DNA of 64,000 nt from Caprimulgus europaeus (GCA_907165065.1 OU015541.1:372001-436000); one strand, 5' to 3'; shown: positions 1 to 46,879, numbered from the stretch's first letter. Made by a program: numbers and translations. Notes: generated by a model from the letters alone, not told the origin.

Positions 1-1
1 G

Positions 2-20672
<20,671 letters not shown>

Positions 20673-20810
20673 GGCCCCGCCGCCTCCACAAGTGGCTCCG
20701 GGCGCCGGCGGCCGCCGAGCGCAGCCCCGCCGGGCGCTGACCGGGGTCCTAGTGCCCGCGGCACCGCCCGCCCCCGCGGCACCGCCCGCCCCCGCGGCTG
20801 CCGAGATGGA

Positions 20811-20883
20811 TGGGATGGGATGGGATGGGATGGGATGGGATGGGATGGGATGGGATGGGATGGGATGGGATGGGATGGGATGG
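20811..20883 (+). repeat. (TGGGA)n pentanucleotide microsatellite, about 14 perfect copies
   Basis: TGGGA repeats without interruption from 20811 to 20880, followed by a partial unit. Immediate upstream bases (GATGGA) look like a decayed unit. It lies about 140 bp upstream of the KCC2a start codon, probably in or next to the core promoter or 5'UTR. On the SLC12A5 sense strand it is a C-rich TCCCA array. Confidence 0.97.
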
Positions 20884-21533
20884 CTCAGCCCGACGGGACG
20901 GGGCGCGGGGTCGCTCCGCCGCCCGGCCCCGCAACCGCGGCAAACCGGGGGTTGCTGGGACCGGAGCCCGGCGGGACAGGGCCACGCTCCACCCTCGCCC
21001 TGCGCGGAGCCGCGGCCGCTAATTGCAGCTAATTACAGCCCTGGGGCTGCGGTCGCCCCTCCCTGCTATGGCCCCGGGCAGCCCCCGGGCACGGCCCCGG
21101 CCCTGCCGGGGGCCCACCCGCAGCGGAGGGTCCGAGCTGCAGCGGGGGTGGCCCGGCAACACTCCGTGTCCCAGCCCATGACAAACGCCCGAGGGGTTTG
21201 TCGGCCGGCGGGGTTCGGGAGAGGCAGAGCCGGGGGGGACCGGGGGCAGGAGGGGCTCTGAAGGGTAGAGTGATACAGGGGGCTGCGCGTGGCATGGGGC
21301 TGGTGGCGGGGGATGTCGTGACCGAGGGGCACCCTCGCCGGTGGGACCCAGTGTCCCCAAGGGAACCCGGCGCCCTCCGCAGACGGGGGAGGTGGCTGCA
21401 GCCCCCCGCCCAGCACCCCATTCCCCCCGGCACTGGCACCCCATGGCGCGGGGAGGGCGATGGCCCCTCGGGGGTTCACCGTGCCGTGGTCCCGGCTGAC
21501 AGAGCACTCGGAGACCGTGTCCAAAGGGTGGTC

Positions 21534-21539
21534 TTTATT
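21534..21539 (-). terminator. MMP9 polyadenylation signal AATAAA
   Basis: TTTATT on the plus strand reads AATAAA on the MMP9 strand, about 410 bases past the stop codon. It is the first canonical signal downstream and ends MMP9 roughly 0.7-0.8 kb before the KCC2a promoter. Confidence 0.75.
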
Positions 21540-21945
21540 AAAAACGGGCAGATGGCAGTTGGCAGAGCTGGCGGCCGGCGGGGCGAGGCTGAGCCCCGCG
21601 TCCCCTCTCCGGGGAGCCCGGCCTGGCCCGGCTGGCTCAGGAAAGTGACAAAGTCGTTACAAATCCAAATCCGTGTGCGGTTTGCACCAGGCAAAGGCCT
21701 CTGCGCGGCGGAGCCGGCGCTGGCAGGGGCGGCACGGTGCCGGCTGCGGCAAGAGTCCTGCTCCCCAGCCAGGGCTCCCCGGGCTTGGCTGCTCCCGAGG
21801 GGTGACCCCAGGACTCCCTGCCCCTCCCCACTGGGGAGATGGTAAAGTGCCCGCCTTGGCGGGGGCTGCCCCATGGCCGCGAGGCTGCGAGGCGGCACGC
21901 TGGGGCTGGGGAGCGATGGGCAGGAGCGGTGTGCCAGCTGGGTGC

Positions 21946-26020
<4,075 letters not shown>

Positions 26021-26094
26021 GGCGTGCCGGTGGCAGGAGGGCTGTGGCTGTGGCTGTGCTGCCCTGGCTCTGAGTGCTGCAGGGCTCCTGCTCC

Positions 26095-26101
26095 TATTTA
26101 T
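26095..26101 (-). promoter_or_regulatory. MMP9 TATA box
   Basis: On the minus strand the bases read ATAAATA, about 75 bases upstream of the MMP9 ATG. That puts transcription start near 26070 and leaves a 5'UTR of about 50 bases. Mammalian MMP9 also has a TATA-type promoter and a short leader. Confidence 0.7.
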
Positions 26102-26117
26102 GCATCGGGGAGGGCAG

Positions 26118-26124
26118 TGAGTCA
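26118..26124. promoter_or_regulatory. MMP9 proximal AP-1 site (TGAGTCA)
   Basis: A perfect palindromic AP-1 element 17 bp upstream of the TATA box, at the relative place where human MMP9 has its essential AP-1 site. A weaker variant (CGACTCA) lies at 26142-26148, and a forkhead-like TGTTTAC near 26219. The arrangement fits inducible control by Fos/Jun. Confidence 0.75.
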
Positions 26125-29100
26125 CCCTCAGACCCCTCAGCCGACTCATGCTCCCTTCCCACAGTGACGAAAGGCATGCTCAGGCTCCTCCGTTTTCTGC
26201 CTTAACTGTTTCATCACCTTGTTTACTAAACACGCTGGGTCCACAGCCATGCGAGGCGCGAGGACGGGTGCGAGGGAGAGCAGCTGGGCAGCTGCGCTGG
26301 TGGCCGGCAGCAAGGGGCATTACTCTGTCAGCCCCAAGGCCAAGGTGGCAGTGGGGACAGCAGGGGGTCACAGTGGCTGGGGGGCCGGCTGGGCGCTCAG
26401 GACCCTGCAGCTGTGTCACTGCACCCACTGGCGCTGAGATCGGCCGGCTGAGAGCCGGTATCACCAGAGCCAGACCCACGGGGGCCTGGGTGGGCACCGG
26501 GGCTGTGCTGGCAGAGCTGCCAGGAGAGCCCCTGCCCAGAGCCCTGGCACCTGCAGCCCCCCTGCCCCAAAGTCAGATGTTGGAGCTCAGACCATCACCA
26601 GGATGCAGCATCCATCCCCATGCCCTCACCACAGCTGTGTCACCCCCATGGGGCAGAGTGTTCCAGGCACAGGAGGTCCCCATGGCTCCTCACCCCACGG
26701 GTGCCTGTCGCCCACTCGTTGGCAGCCGTGGTGCCGGGGGCAGTGCTGCCCAGGAGCAGGTTCGTGCCTAGGGATGCTTGGGCCAGTGCCATTGGGATAT
26801 GGGGGGTGCCCTGTCCTCGCCCCTGCCTTGTCCGCAGGACACTGCTGACTCAGGTTCCCAGCCGGCGCAGCACAAACCTCGCCATGGGATGGTGTTTTCC
26901 TGCTTCTCCCAAAGTGCCGACGCTTGTGGGAACAGGAGCGGCGAAGGGGAAAGCAAACAGGGATGAGGAGTGAGGGGAAAACCAGACGGCAGAGCGGAGA
27001 GAAGGGTGCAGCGTCAGCTGAGGGAGGCAGGAAGGTGGGTGCAGCTCAGTGACACTGCCTGAGACACAGGTCCCAGGACGGGGTCCCCTCTCCCAGCCCT
27101 CAACTGTCCCCGGGAGGACGATCTTCCCAGGCCACCCATCCCTGTCAGTGCCCTGTGCTCCTGGCTCCCAAGGGCTCCCGGCTGTGCCCCTGCAGCCACC
27201 CCCTCCCTGCAGCACCCCAGCTCTGGCTGAGCCGAACAAACAGCTCCTGGCTGGGCCAGGGGACCAACACGTTATGTTGGACTCCGGTGAGGCTGGGGGA
27301 CAGTGAGAGGAGAGGGGCTGGGAGATGGTGAGAGGAGAGGGGCCACGCTCCCCTGTGCAGAGAAGCCCCCACACCCAAGGGAAGGCTCATCGCGCGCAGA
27401 GTGGTCAGAGTCCCGCTCACTGAGGGGGTACCCCCCGGGCACAGGCTCTGCCTGAACCCCCTCCCCACCCAGCCGGGGTCCCGTGGCTCCGCTGCCAGCC
27501 CAGCCGCGCGTCGGGAGCTGCCGTGTGCCAGGCACCCGGTGCCGGTGGGACGCGGTGCCGGGGCCGTGGTCAGCCGGGTGCAGGGACCTCACGGGCAGCA
27601 CCAGCCCCACCGGGAGGAAGCGGCGCTGAGAAATCGCGGGGTTGCCTCACTGCCCGCCGCAGCCCTGCAAGAGCAGCCCCGTTCCCCAGCGGGAGGAAGT
27701 TGCCCCACAGTCGCCATCCTGTGCCCCGACGTGACAAACACGTCCAGCCCGCGGTGCCTGCATGCAGCCCCCTCCCAGCAGGACACCGGCCAGGGACCCC
27801 CGGCCAGGCCAGGCCACCCCCTGCCCGCCCTCCTGCAGGGTCCAGCCTGCCGCCCCTCACGTACACCCAGCTCTGTGCGAGGCAAGAGCCAGCGGCTCCT
27901 CGTGCCCCCTGCCTGGCCGGCAGCTGGGACAAGAACGGGGCTCTGCCGAGGCTCCCGCCGCAGCTGACAGCTCCTGGGGTGCTCGGGGAACAGGCACCAC
28001 TCCATGTCCTCTGCTCTCCAGGTCGCCAGGACCTCAGCCCGTGGCACACAGAGCCGGTGCCAGAGCTGGATGCAAAAGCACCCTGGGAGGACACACCCCT
28101 GGACAGCCCAGGCACAGGAAGGTCTGACACCTGAGCACAGATCTGGCTCTGGCCTTGCCAGTGCTGTGGCACATCCCTGGGCCTTTCCCATGCTATTCCC
28201 ATCCCTCGTTTCCACCGCATGCCACAGCTCCCATAGCCTGGGCACACGGCCACGGCACTGCCACGCTGCACTGCACTGTCCACAGCACACCCAGGGCAGA
28301 GCCACGGCCCTGCAGAGCCATGGCAGTGCTGGACGGGACAGGGCTTGGAGGAGAGTGATGGCAGGAGGAGCCGAGAGCTGGGGACCTGCACGCCATGAAG
28401 CCCATCCTGGCAAGCCCACACTTGCCCGGTCCTGGCCAGCTCTGGGCTGCACTGGCAGGTGCGTGGCCAACAGCCCCGAGCATCCTCAAGCTGGGCAGCG
28501 AGGGTCCTGGCAGGGGGCTGCCAGCCACAGCTCTGCCCCCTGGCCCAGCCTCTCCCACTGACTCATGGCCCCGCTCACCAGCTTCCTCCTGGCACCGGCC
28601 TGGGGGATTTTCTGGTGACTCTCTGGAGGTTCCACAGGGAGCAGGGGCAGGGCCGGGGCAGCAGGGAAACCCCCGCGTCTGGCAGCACCGGCAGCCTCAG
28701 AGCTGGGCCAGGGAGCTCCATCGGGCAGGTTCAGTGCTGCTGGCACCAACCCCACAGGCAGCCCCGTGCGGGGCCAGGCTGGGGAGCTGGGGCACGGCAC
28801 AGGTCCCTTGGCACGGGCACATGCAGAGGGGGCTCAGGGCAGCTGCGGGGCAGCGGGGAGCACAGGCAGTGCCGCGGGCAGGACAGGGATTTGGACTGCC
28901 AGGGATCCCAAGAGCATCTGGGTGCTGTGCCCAGCCCATGTCTGCCCAGGGGCACCGATTACATCCAGAGGCCCCGTAAGGATGAATGGTATGGAAAAAC
29001 CCATGCGGATGTCCTCCATCCCCAGCGGCCGCCCGAGCCACGAGGCTGCCTGTCACCACTGCCACCGCCAAAAGGGGAAGGAACAGCCACCACAGCCTCT

Positions 29101-31630
29101 TCCCACGCCCTTACTCATGGCCACCCTCACACAGGCAGGCACGGCGGGGAGACCCCCGAGGGAAACAGGTCCAGGACCTTGGCTGGGGCCAAACACCTGC
29201 CTGGATTCCTGCCACGGGGAGAAAACAACCCTGCTCAGGGACACAGTGGCACCTCAGGCAGGCTGCAGGTCTCCAGCTGGGAGGTGCTGGTTGAGCCAGC
29301 AGCAAGGTTTGGGGGGGCAGGATGGAGCCAGGAACCCCCAGAGCCAGGCCCAGACCCTCCCCAGCTCTGTTCCCCCAGTGCAGGTGAGCAGGAGGGGAAC
29401 AGCTGGGGAGGGGGGAGGTCTGACAGCTGTGGCCACGGGGTGCACCAGGGTGGCAAAAGTGGCAAGAGAGCCAAGGAACAGGGGGGACAAAGGGACACCC
29501 AGCTGCCACTATCGCTGTCTAACACCTGGGAGCCCAAGAGCCGGGCAGGGGACAGGGGGGCTGCGGGAGCAAAGGGCAGGCCCAGGCGTGTGGATGGCAT
29601 GGGACACTGTCCCGGCACAAGAGGCCGGGCAGGAGCGCGGCAGAGGGAAGCAAGGTGTGAGGGAGTCAGCATCTTGTGCGGGTGAGACAGCGCAGGGCCG
29701 GGGAGAGCACGGCACCGGCTGCCGCAGAGGGCAGGGAGCTGCTCAGACCTATCAGCCACCACACACAGTGCCAGCGCCACGGCCACCGCGGCACAGCCAG
29801 ATTCCCCAGCATTGCAGGACACCGGCACCTGCCCCCAGCCAGGCTGTGTGGCCACAGCTGCCAGCCCTACCGCCCCGAGCTCAGCACTGCTGCCATCCCG
29901 CAGGCTCTGCAGCTCCCCACGCCCAGGGAGCAGAGCTGGCCGGCTGGCACGGCACGATGGCCCGGGCATGGGGACACCTGGCACAGGACCGAGGTCGAAG
30001 GCACAGGGAGCAGCTCTGCGTCAGAGGCTTGGAAGCCCCATTGCTCCTGCTCAAGGGCTCCAGACAGAAACAACATTCCTGCACACACTTCCCGTATCCT
30101 CTGCCCGATGCTGGGCCGTGCGTGGGCTGCGGTCGCAGCCTCCAGCTGGGCCCAGGACCCTTCTTGGCAAACTGCACCGCGTGCCACGGCCCCGCAGCGC
30201 TCCCAGCCCCACCAGTCCCTGGCCCTTCCCCGCCTGCCTGATGCTCCGCAGACGCACCTACATGTTTCCCTGGCCGTCCCTTGCCTCACCTAGGGAACTC
30301 CCCACCCCCTCAACACCAGATCTTGCCAATCCTTTGCCCCGTTTCCCCGGGCAGGATCCTGCCCCCAGCCCTGCCACTCCCCAGCCCTGGTGCTGCTGCT
30401 CTTGTCTGGGCGAAGATGACACAGCCGGTGTCAGCAGAGTGGATCACCTCCACCCCGCAGGCACTGACAGCAGCGCTGCTGCTTCATCACTCGACAGCAC
30501 CGATCCCAGCTGCAAACCACACATGACAGGTTCCTAGGCTGTCACGCTGGCTCCAGGCAGCCGGGCGGGTGGCACAGTCACCTACCGGTATCGGGCTGGG
30601 ACATCCCCCCTCCACACCTTCCCTGGCCTCTTCGCACCCTGGGAACCCCCCGTCTGTTTGGGCCCTGCAGGGATGCTGGAGCAGGGATCTCCCACCCAGC
30701 GCTCTGCTCCTCCGGGCACCGGGGCCAGTGGCAGCCACAGCCTGTGCCAAGGCAACCGGGCAGCCTCCCTGCCGGGCACAGCCGTGCTGATGCCAGGAGG
30801 GGACCAAGCGTCTCGCGGGCACCTGCGCAGAGCTGTCACCATGTGGCACAACCCCTGAGCTCACCAGTGCCATGGGATGGAGAGGAAACCCGTCTGCTGG
30901 GAAGCCCTTGAGGTAGGAAATCCAGGGTTTGAAAAAACGAGTCAGCCTCTGGCAGAGGGCTCCGAAATTGCTGTGGTATTGGATCTGGAGGGAAACCAGC
31001 CCAGCCCATCTGCTGGAGAGCGCTGCGGAGAGCCCCGCAGCCCCAGGGCCACAGGCAAGGGGTGCATCAGGTCCAAGTGCTGTGGGGCCCTGGTTGTGTT
31101 TCATTATTTGCTTTGCTGTAAACTCATCCCCCATCCCTTGAACCTCGTCCCGCCTCACCTTTTGCCTCTGGCTTTGACCAAGTTTTGTTTTACCACTTTT
31201 CCCACCTGCCAGGCCAGGAGCATGGTGCAGGACATGAGAGGGGTGCAGGGAGCGAGGGCTGACCCAGCTCCCGCGGGCTGAACAGGGCAGCACTGAGACA
31301 TTGTCACCTGCAGTGGCTTTGGGAAGGGATGTCCCCTCAGCCACCCCGGGCCGTCCCCTCTCGGGTAAGACAGGGGCTGGGAGTGGAGTGGGCAGGATGG
31401 GGCTCAGCAGCCACAGGCTCCTTGAGGCACAGCTGCTGCCTCAGACCATCAGCTGGCACAGCACGGCATGGCACAGCACAGCACGGGTGGGCAGTGCTTT
31501 GTTCCCGGGCGGTGAGACGGGCAGGGCAGCTGCCTGCTAAAACGGGAAGAGCAGCGACTGTGACAATGACGGGGAACCTGCCTGTCTGTCCAGCACACAA
31601 CAGGGACAACGTGTCGCCAAGAACCCGCCT
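26125..31630. other. Intergenic region upstream of MMP9
   Basis: About 5.5 kb of GC-rich sequence. Several long open frames exist on both strands (for example 28459-29685 and 28766-30241 plus), but they overlap one another, are rich in Gly, Ala, Pro and Arg, and have no recognisable domain or splice pattern. AT-richer patches near 31080-31215 could be regulatory. No gene supported. Confidence 0.5.
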
Positions 31631-31639
31631 CAGTGACAA

Positions 31640-31800
31640 AGCGGCTCAGGAATAAGAAGCGGGGGTTTGTAGAAGGTGAAATATGGGCAAAACTGGTTGT
31701 ATTTAATTGTAAACTACAAGAAGCAGAAGGAAGAGTGGCAGAGGCAACATGCTCAGATTTCAGTAAAACATTTGACAACTGTTCTAATGCTCACTGCCAA
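31640..31800 (+). mobile_element. Decayed CR1-like LINE reverse-transcriptase fragment
   Basis: In the plus frame the stretch around 31690-31780 contains VAEATCSDFSKTFDN, which aligns without gaps to the DFSKAFDT region of CR1-family reverse transcriptases as I remember them, preceded by an LVVF...EAEGRV segment that fits the residues just upstream. Flanks are decayed and no 3' end or 5' limit is visible. CR1 is the dominant avian retroposon, which agrees with the bird assignment. Confidence 0.45.
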
Positions 31801-34800
31801 ATTAATTCAGAGCGGCTCAGTTGTCAACACAGGCATATGGACAAAACCCAGGCAGGCGGGGAATGGCAAACGGCCTGGCCCTCAGCCGCAGCGCTGCCGG
31901 GCTGCACGACCCTCGGGGCCTTCTGAAACCTCTTCTGCAGGCACGGGTGCTGGGCTGCAGGAGCTCTGGGATGGAGAGCTGCCGTGGTGCCAGGGGAAGA
32001 GCAGGGCTGGAGAGACCCCGGGCGAGAGCCACCGGCGCTGTGGGAGCTGCCACCCCAAGCACCCCGGGGCAGAGACCAGCCTCAGAGCCCGCCTGCTTGG
32101 CCCCGGGGTGCAGCAACCCCATTCCATGGGGCAGGGATGGGGAGGACCAACCACACCAACACGGCACCCGGTCACTGCCCGGTGGTCTCAGGACCACCGC
32201 CGTGCGAGAGCCTCTGAGGGGCCTGGCCGTGGGGCTGGCGCAGGCTGGGAGCCCCGCAGCAGTGCCGGGGTACTGGGCTCGCCGGCTCCACGGGTGCTCC
32301 GCAGGGCAGAGCCCGGCACCGGTGTCGGGAATGTCTCGGTACAGCATGGGTTTAAGGCCCCCTGTGGCCCTGCTACGCACACAGTTCTCCTGCCCACCTT
32401 GTTTATTTTACTTATATTTCAGTAATTTGCTGATTACCCTTTTTTAACTAACCAGCAGTGATGAATCAGCAGTGCAGGAGAGGATGGAAGCCGGCGGCCT
32501 TGGACCATGGCTCCGAGGTCTCAGGTTCTGGGAAAGAAGCCACAGGATCCCTCCAGAAGGGAAGAAAACAACCGGCAGCAGCAGCAGCACTTCTGGCAGC
32601 CGAGGAGGGGCCGGGCAGGGCCGCAGCCATGGCTGTTCACATTCAGCAGCTCCAAACCCACCCTGGAAAGGCTGTTGATGGTCCCAAATCCCTGTGGGAA
32701 CGGCAGCCGTGGCTCTGACCTAGGCACAAGACAGGACACACGGGACATAGTGCACGGCTCCAGCCTGCGTGCAGGACAGCGGGCGCCGGTGGCCCGGGAG
32801 GCAGCGGGATATGGGCAGGACACTGTGTCTGGCACTGGCCTGGCCACACAGCGCTGCCTCACCCCGAGGAGAGCCCATCCGTGCCTGTGGCACAGCCACC
32901 AGCAGCACTGCCCAGCCACCTCCCGCCAAGGGGACCACGCGAGGATGTGAGTGGCCTCGCCACGCACTTCCATCGGCTCCTCTGAGCCCCTGGCAGCAGC
33001 TCCTGCCTCTCGAGAGCATCCTGCCCGAGCCCAAGGGTGGCATTACAGCTGAGGGTGCAGCCACAGCCTCAGTGGCCACAGAAGACAGTTATCCTACGGC
33101 ACTCCCACTCGTGCCAGCGCCCTGGGCAGTGCAGATCCCAGCAGCAACAGCCGGCGCCGGGGGGAAGCTACTCCCTGTGGAAGCACCGGTGGCCCAGCGA
33201 GGCCCAGGCACACGGAGAAGGGCCAGAGCGGTACCCAGCAGGAAGCTGTCCCTGCCTGCTGCCATCCCAGCACGGAGCGATCCCCCGGGAGAGTCCCAGG
33301 CTCCTTCTTCAGGAGCTGCTGTTGCGGGAAGGAGCTGAGCGATGAAGCAATCTGGTGTGAAGAAAAACCCATTTCCTGCAGCAAGGGCTGTTTTGCTCAA
33401 CGCTTTACAAAATGTGCTGACGCAACCGCCCTTCCCAGGTGGGATATAAATACGAGCCTGGTTGGTGTGGATTAATGCCCTGCAGCTACACAAACATCAC
33501 CAGCGATGTTTTCCTTAAAAAGAAAAAAGGAAACACGGGGGAACAAACAGCGCAGATGACAAAATCACCGACTGTGGAAGTCCGGGGGCTCGGGTTGCAG
33601 GAGGGACACGGCCCTGGGCACTGTGCTCTGCACAAGCCACCACCTATTCTGGGACAGTGACCGAAGCCGTAGGCTGACGGGGAAGCTATTGTGGGAGCAG
33701 GGCAGTGTGGGGAGCAAAGCACGGGGACAGGGCAGAGCAGCACCAGCGAGAGCCGGACCCCGGCCAGAGTTGCTTGTTTGGTGCCATCTCCCCTGCCCCG
33801 AGCGCGGCTCCTCTGGCTGCTGCTCCTCCCAAGTGCTGTGTCCTGGGTCAGCCTGTCAGTGCAGCTGGTCACCCAGCCTGCTAAAAGCCAGCTTCATATC
33901 CCACCCGAGTCCTGTCACTGTGTTCTCCAGGCACGAGCATCGGTGTTGTCTTCTCAGCTCATTCCCAAGAGGCTTCTAACCTGGCGCTCCCCCTGCTAAG
34001 GAATTTGGATGCCTGTCCAGCGTCTGCCGCATCCATTTCTGGATTCTCTCAAGCCTCTTGCCGAGATTTCTTTCTGTTTTCTTTGGCCCTGAAATGATTT
34101 TGGGCCCAGAAGCCGCAACAGCAGAGCATTATCAGAGAGGAGCTGTGCCCCAGCGCAGAGCACGCGAGCTGTGCTTGGAAACCCTCAGGGGCACGCAGCG
34201 GTTTTAAAAATAGCAGGTTACCCATCTCAGCAAAGCTCCTGCTGGTACAGTACTGAGAGAGGACATGGGGTACCTCTGCAGGGTAACACAGAGGCTTTCA
34301 CAAACTTTCCATCAGCCCAGCCAGTGTCAGGGGGGCCCATGCTAGCCCCTGAGGCTCCCACCGGTCAGGCTGCCTTTCCCTGAAATTTTGCCTTGCCTGC
34401 CTTTTACCCGTTGGGAAAATCCTTCACTTGTCTCAGACAGCAGCTGACTAAAGGCAAAAAGAGAGGAAGCCTGCCAGTCCGACACAGATCCATCCCGTTT
34501 CCTCTACGTGGGAGACAGCTTTTGCCAGGGGTTCCTTCCACCCACCAACACAAACGTGGAGCTTCCCCAGCAGGGAGCACAGGGACCCCCAAGCCCTCAG
34601 ACGGAGCCAGCCCCACGGCCGCTCACAGGCAGCACCGGGCTGCTCCGCTGCGAGCTACAGAGGGGACATCGGGAAGGGGACATTGTTCACAGCCCCCCCA
34701 CATCTTCCCCGGCTCCACTTCCCCCACAGCAACTGCAGAGCTACACAGCTTGCTTTAGAGAGGGGTAATGGGGAGAAAACCCCAACTCCTCTGTCTCCCT

Positions 34801-35799
34801 CAGCTTCTGGCACGACAGTGATGGCAGCAGCCGGCTGCACGCAGGGGCTCGGCACCCGGGTCGCTGTCAGGCAGCGCTCGTGCAGCCGGGAAGGGCCGCG
34901 CTGCTGCGGTCACCTCATGACAGCCCAGGGATGAACCTTCCAGGGATGCATTTAATTAGCTTGAAAAAGAGCCGGAAGATTTACGCGCCCCGGGCTGGCG
35001 GCTTGGCGGCAGCTCCTCTGCTGCCTCTACCGGGCACAGGGCACCTCCGGGAAGCCCCGTCCGGGGGAACGGACACGAGGGACCCGCAGAGCCCCACGGC
35101 AGAGCCCCGGGCCGAGGGGGGCTGACTCCAGCCACCGCCTTCCTCGCCCCTGACCAGAAGCACCAAAGCCAAACGCCACAGCGCGCCGACCCACCCACCC
35201 CGCAGCTCCAACACGCTCCACTCGGGTGCCTGGCAGGGTAACTGCACTCGCAGCCTGTGCCAGATGAGACGCTGTCCTTCCGCAGCTGGCACCGTGTCAG
35301 CACTAGCTCTGTACTGGCCGTTCTGGCCAGCGAGACAATGCGACTGCTGGCCCAGACTTGCTCTGGACAGAGCCGCACTGCGGCTGGCTCGGCTCTAACG
35401 GCTCCGGGCTGGGCTGGGGCACGGAGCCTTGGCCCTGCTCACCCAGCCAGCGCGTCACCTCCACAGGGACCGAGCAGCCCGGTCCCAAACACATCCCAGC
35501 CACAACACGGCTGCCTTTCTTCCAGAAGAAAACCGGTGCAGAGACGTGTCAGCAGCGCACTGCAACACGAGAAAACACCGGTGGGAGCAGGAGCCACCCA
35601 AGGCGGGAGCTCGTTAACGATGTCAGCGCAGAGCAGGGGCTCGCTGGGCCCGGCAGAGGCCGAGCCCCGGCTCTCCGTGCACAGCTGGAGATGGCACATC
35701 ACCGCATCCGGCGGTGCTGCCGGGTCGCTGGGGCAGCCGCGGGCTCCCGAGCCCTTCCCGTCAGGGCCGCCGCAGCATCGGGAGGTGCCGGCAAAACCC
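31801..35799. other. Intergenic region upstream of ZNF335
   Basis: No gene recognised. A TATAAATA at 33444-33451 (plus) has no convincing transcript after it. AT-rich islands at 32385-32470 and 34930-34985 contrast with GC-rich surroundings. The CpG island of ZNF335 begins at about 35.8 kb. Confidence 0.5.
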
Positions 35800-37097
35800 C
35801 AGCGCCCGTGGCGTGCGGGAGCCCCGGCCCCGCTCCTGGAGCGGGGGTGCTGCCCGCAGCCAGCGCAGCCGACCCGGCCTGTGAGCCGAACCGGGCACCG
35901 GCGCTGTCTGCAGCCGCGCGTACGCCAGCCCGGGGAGGGTCTGGCCGGCAGCAGCACAGGGGCAGAGCGGCCACCGGCAGAGCCGGGTCTGGGTCCCGTA
36001 AGGCCGAGCAAGCACACAGCGCCAGCGCACGGCAGGAAAAGCCCGAGACCGTGCGGCCCCGTGGCTGAGCGCGGTGCGGCCCCCGGGGCTGCGGGGACGG
36101 GCACGGCAGAGGCTCCGCGGCTCGGCCGGGTCGCTCCGGAGGGAGCCGGGGCTGCGCGGCACCGTCGAGGCGCGGCCGCCGGGACAGGGCGGTGCCGGGG
36201 GCGCAGGGCGGCGAGACGGGAGCGGCGGGGCCCGGAGCCCGAGAGACCCCAGCCCAGCCCAGCCCGGCCCGGCCCCGGCCGCTTCCGCCTCCCCATCACG
36301 TGACGGGCGCAACCCGGCGCGACGCCGACGCTCAGGGCCCGGGCGCCGCTTCGTGACGTAATTACGCAGAGTCACGGTTCTTCTCCATAATCCTTCCGCG
36401 GAGAAAGTAGTCCCAGGCGGGACGCCAAGGCCTCCCCCAGCCCGCGGGCGGCGGCCGGCGCCGCTCGGTGTCGGGGGACGGAAACGGCGGTGGCTGGAGC
36501 GAGGAGCGCGTTCCCGCGGCAGAGAGCGCGCCGGGCGGGGTGGGGGGCCTGGGTAAGTAGTCCCGGCACGGCGCCCGCGCGGCTGTACCGCTGCGCGGCA
36601 CGAGGGCGGGGGGGCATGGCGGCCGCCGTGGTGCCGGCTCCGGCGAAGGCGCGGCGGGGCCGTGGCGGGACGGGTGAGGGCGCGGGCCGGCGAGCGGGCG
36701 TTGGCGGCGGGCCCCCTCATCCCGCCGCGGCGGCGGCTCCCCCCGCCCCGGCGCACCGGGGCCGCCCCGCCGTGTGCGCGCGCGCGGAGGCGGCGGGGGG
36801 GACCCCGCGGCAAGATGGCGGCCGGGGGCCGGGCGGGGCCGCGGGGCATGATGGGACCGGGGCTGCCGGGTTGGGGCTCCCGGTGCGGGCGGCCGGGACC
36901 CCCGGGGATGGGGCCGCTCTGCCGGCGCCCCGAGGGGCGGCCCGGGCCCCCGCGCCGGGCGAGCCGGGCTGTGCGGAGCCGCGGCCCCGCGGGCTGGGAC
37001 CCCCGCGGCGGCCAGGTCCGCCCGCAGCGGCGGGGAGCGGGCGACGGCCCTGACGGCGGCGGCCTCCCTCCTCAGGTCGCGCCTAGGCGGGGCGGGC

Positions 37098-45977
<8,880 letters not shown>

Positions 45978-46639
45978 CACCGGGGCCGGGCCCGGCTGGC
46001 GCTGGGACACGGTGCGGAGCCGGAGAGCTGCGCCAGGCAGGCATCTCCTCAGCCAGCAGTTGCCTTATTGCTTTGGGGCTATGAGGGACGTGCCTGAGCA
46101 TGCCAGGGCGTGGACACGCTGCCACTGTGCCGTGCGCTGTGAGGGTCCTGGGCATCCTGCATCGCTCACCAGCTGTCTGCAGCAGAGGCTGCACGGAGAC
46201 TGCGCGGGGGCAGTGCTCTCGTGTGGCTCTCTTTGCCTGTTGCACTTGATGGTCTGAAATCCCTTTTCCTGAATCATGTCTGTGTGGGCCAAGCTCGAAT
46301 CGGTGTCTGCCTGGCACACGAGGATCCTGGAGAGAGCCGTGGGGCTGAGCACAGCCCCCGCGGAACGGTGCGAGAGGCGAGGTGTGTGCAGCCACAGCCA
46401 CGCCCTCCCCAGCTCTGGGGCGTGTCGCCCTGGCATGCACGCAGCCGTCCCTCCCTCGGCTCCTCCGGCCTGCGGGCAGGCAGCAGCAGGGCTTTGGACT
46501 GGAGGAACCCAGAGCAGGAAGGGCAGTGGTGAAAAATGTTCTATTTTCCTTCTGAAGAGGGATGGACTCTGGCATTGGTGCGTAGGGGGTGGTGGGAGCG
46601 GTTCCCTTCTGACATTCTCAAGCTTTGACTGTGCTTATG

Positions 46640-46645
46640 AATAAA
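46640..46645 (+). terminator. ZNF335: ZNF335 polyadenylation signal AATAAA
   Basis: Canonical AATAAA 663 bases after the stop codon, the first plus-strand signal downstream. It defines a 3'UTR of about 0.7 kb. Confidence 0.8.
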
Positions 46646-46879
46646 AGGGATTGAAAGCTGCGTGTGCACCTGCCTGGGGGGGTCAGGGGTCCTGCGCCAG
46701 CCCCCAGCCCGGAGCATTCCTGCTGCCTCCTCAGGGCTGGGGCACAAGGCTCCCACAGCCGGGCCCCGGGGACGGGCAGGACATGGCTGCCCTGCGCTAT
46801 CGCCTCCCTCCCACCCGAGTGACCTTGACTTGTGGGACGTGAGCCGGGCATCTGGTCCACGGGTGGGTTTGGGGCTGGA

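Noticed and set aside
28459-30241. Plus-strand open frames of 408 and 491 codons upstream of MMP9
   Set aside because: They overlap in different frames, show low-complexity composition, no domain, no consistent splice sites and no poly(A) signal nearby.
33439-33660. TATAAATA at 33444 as a promoter of a small plus-strand gene
   Set aside because: The following frame has no recognisable product or splice support and the region is AT-rich, so a chance TATA is likely.
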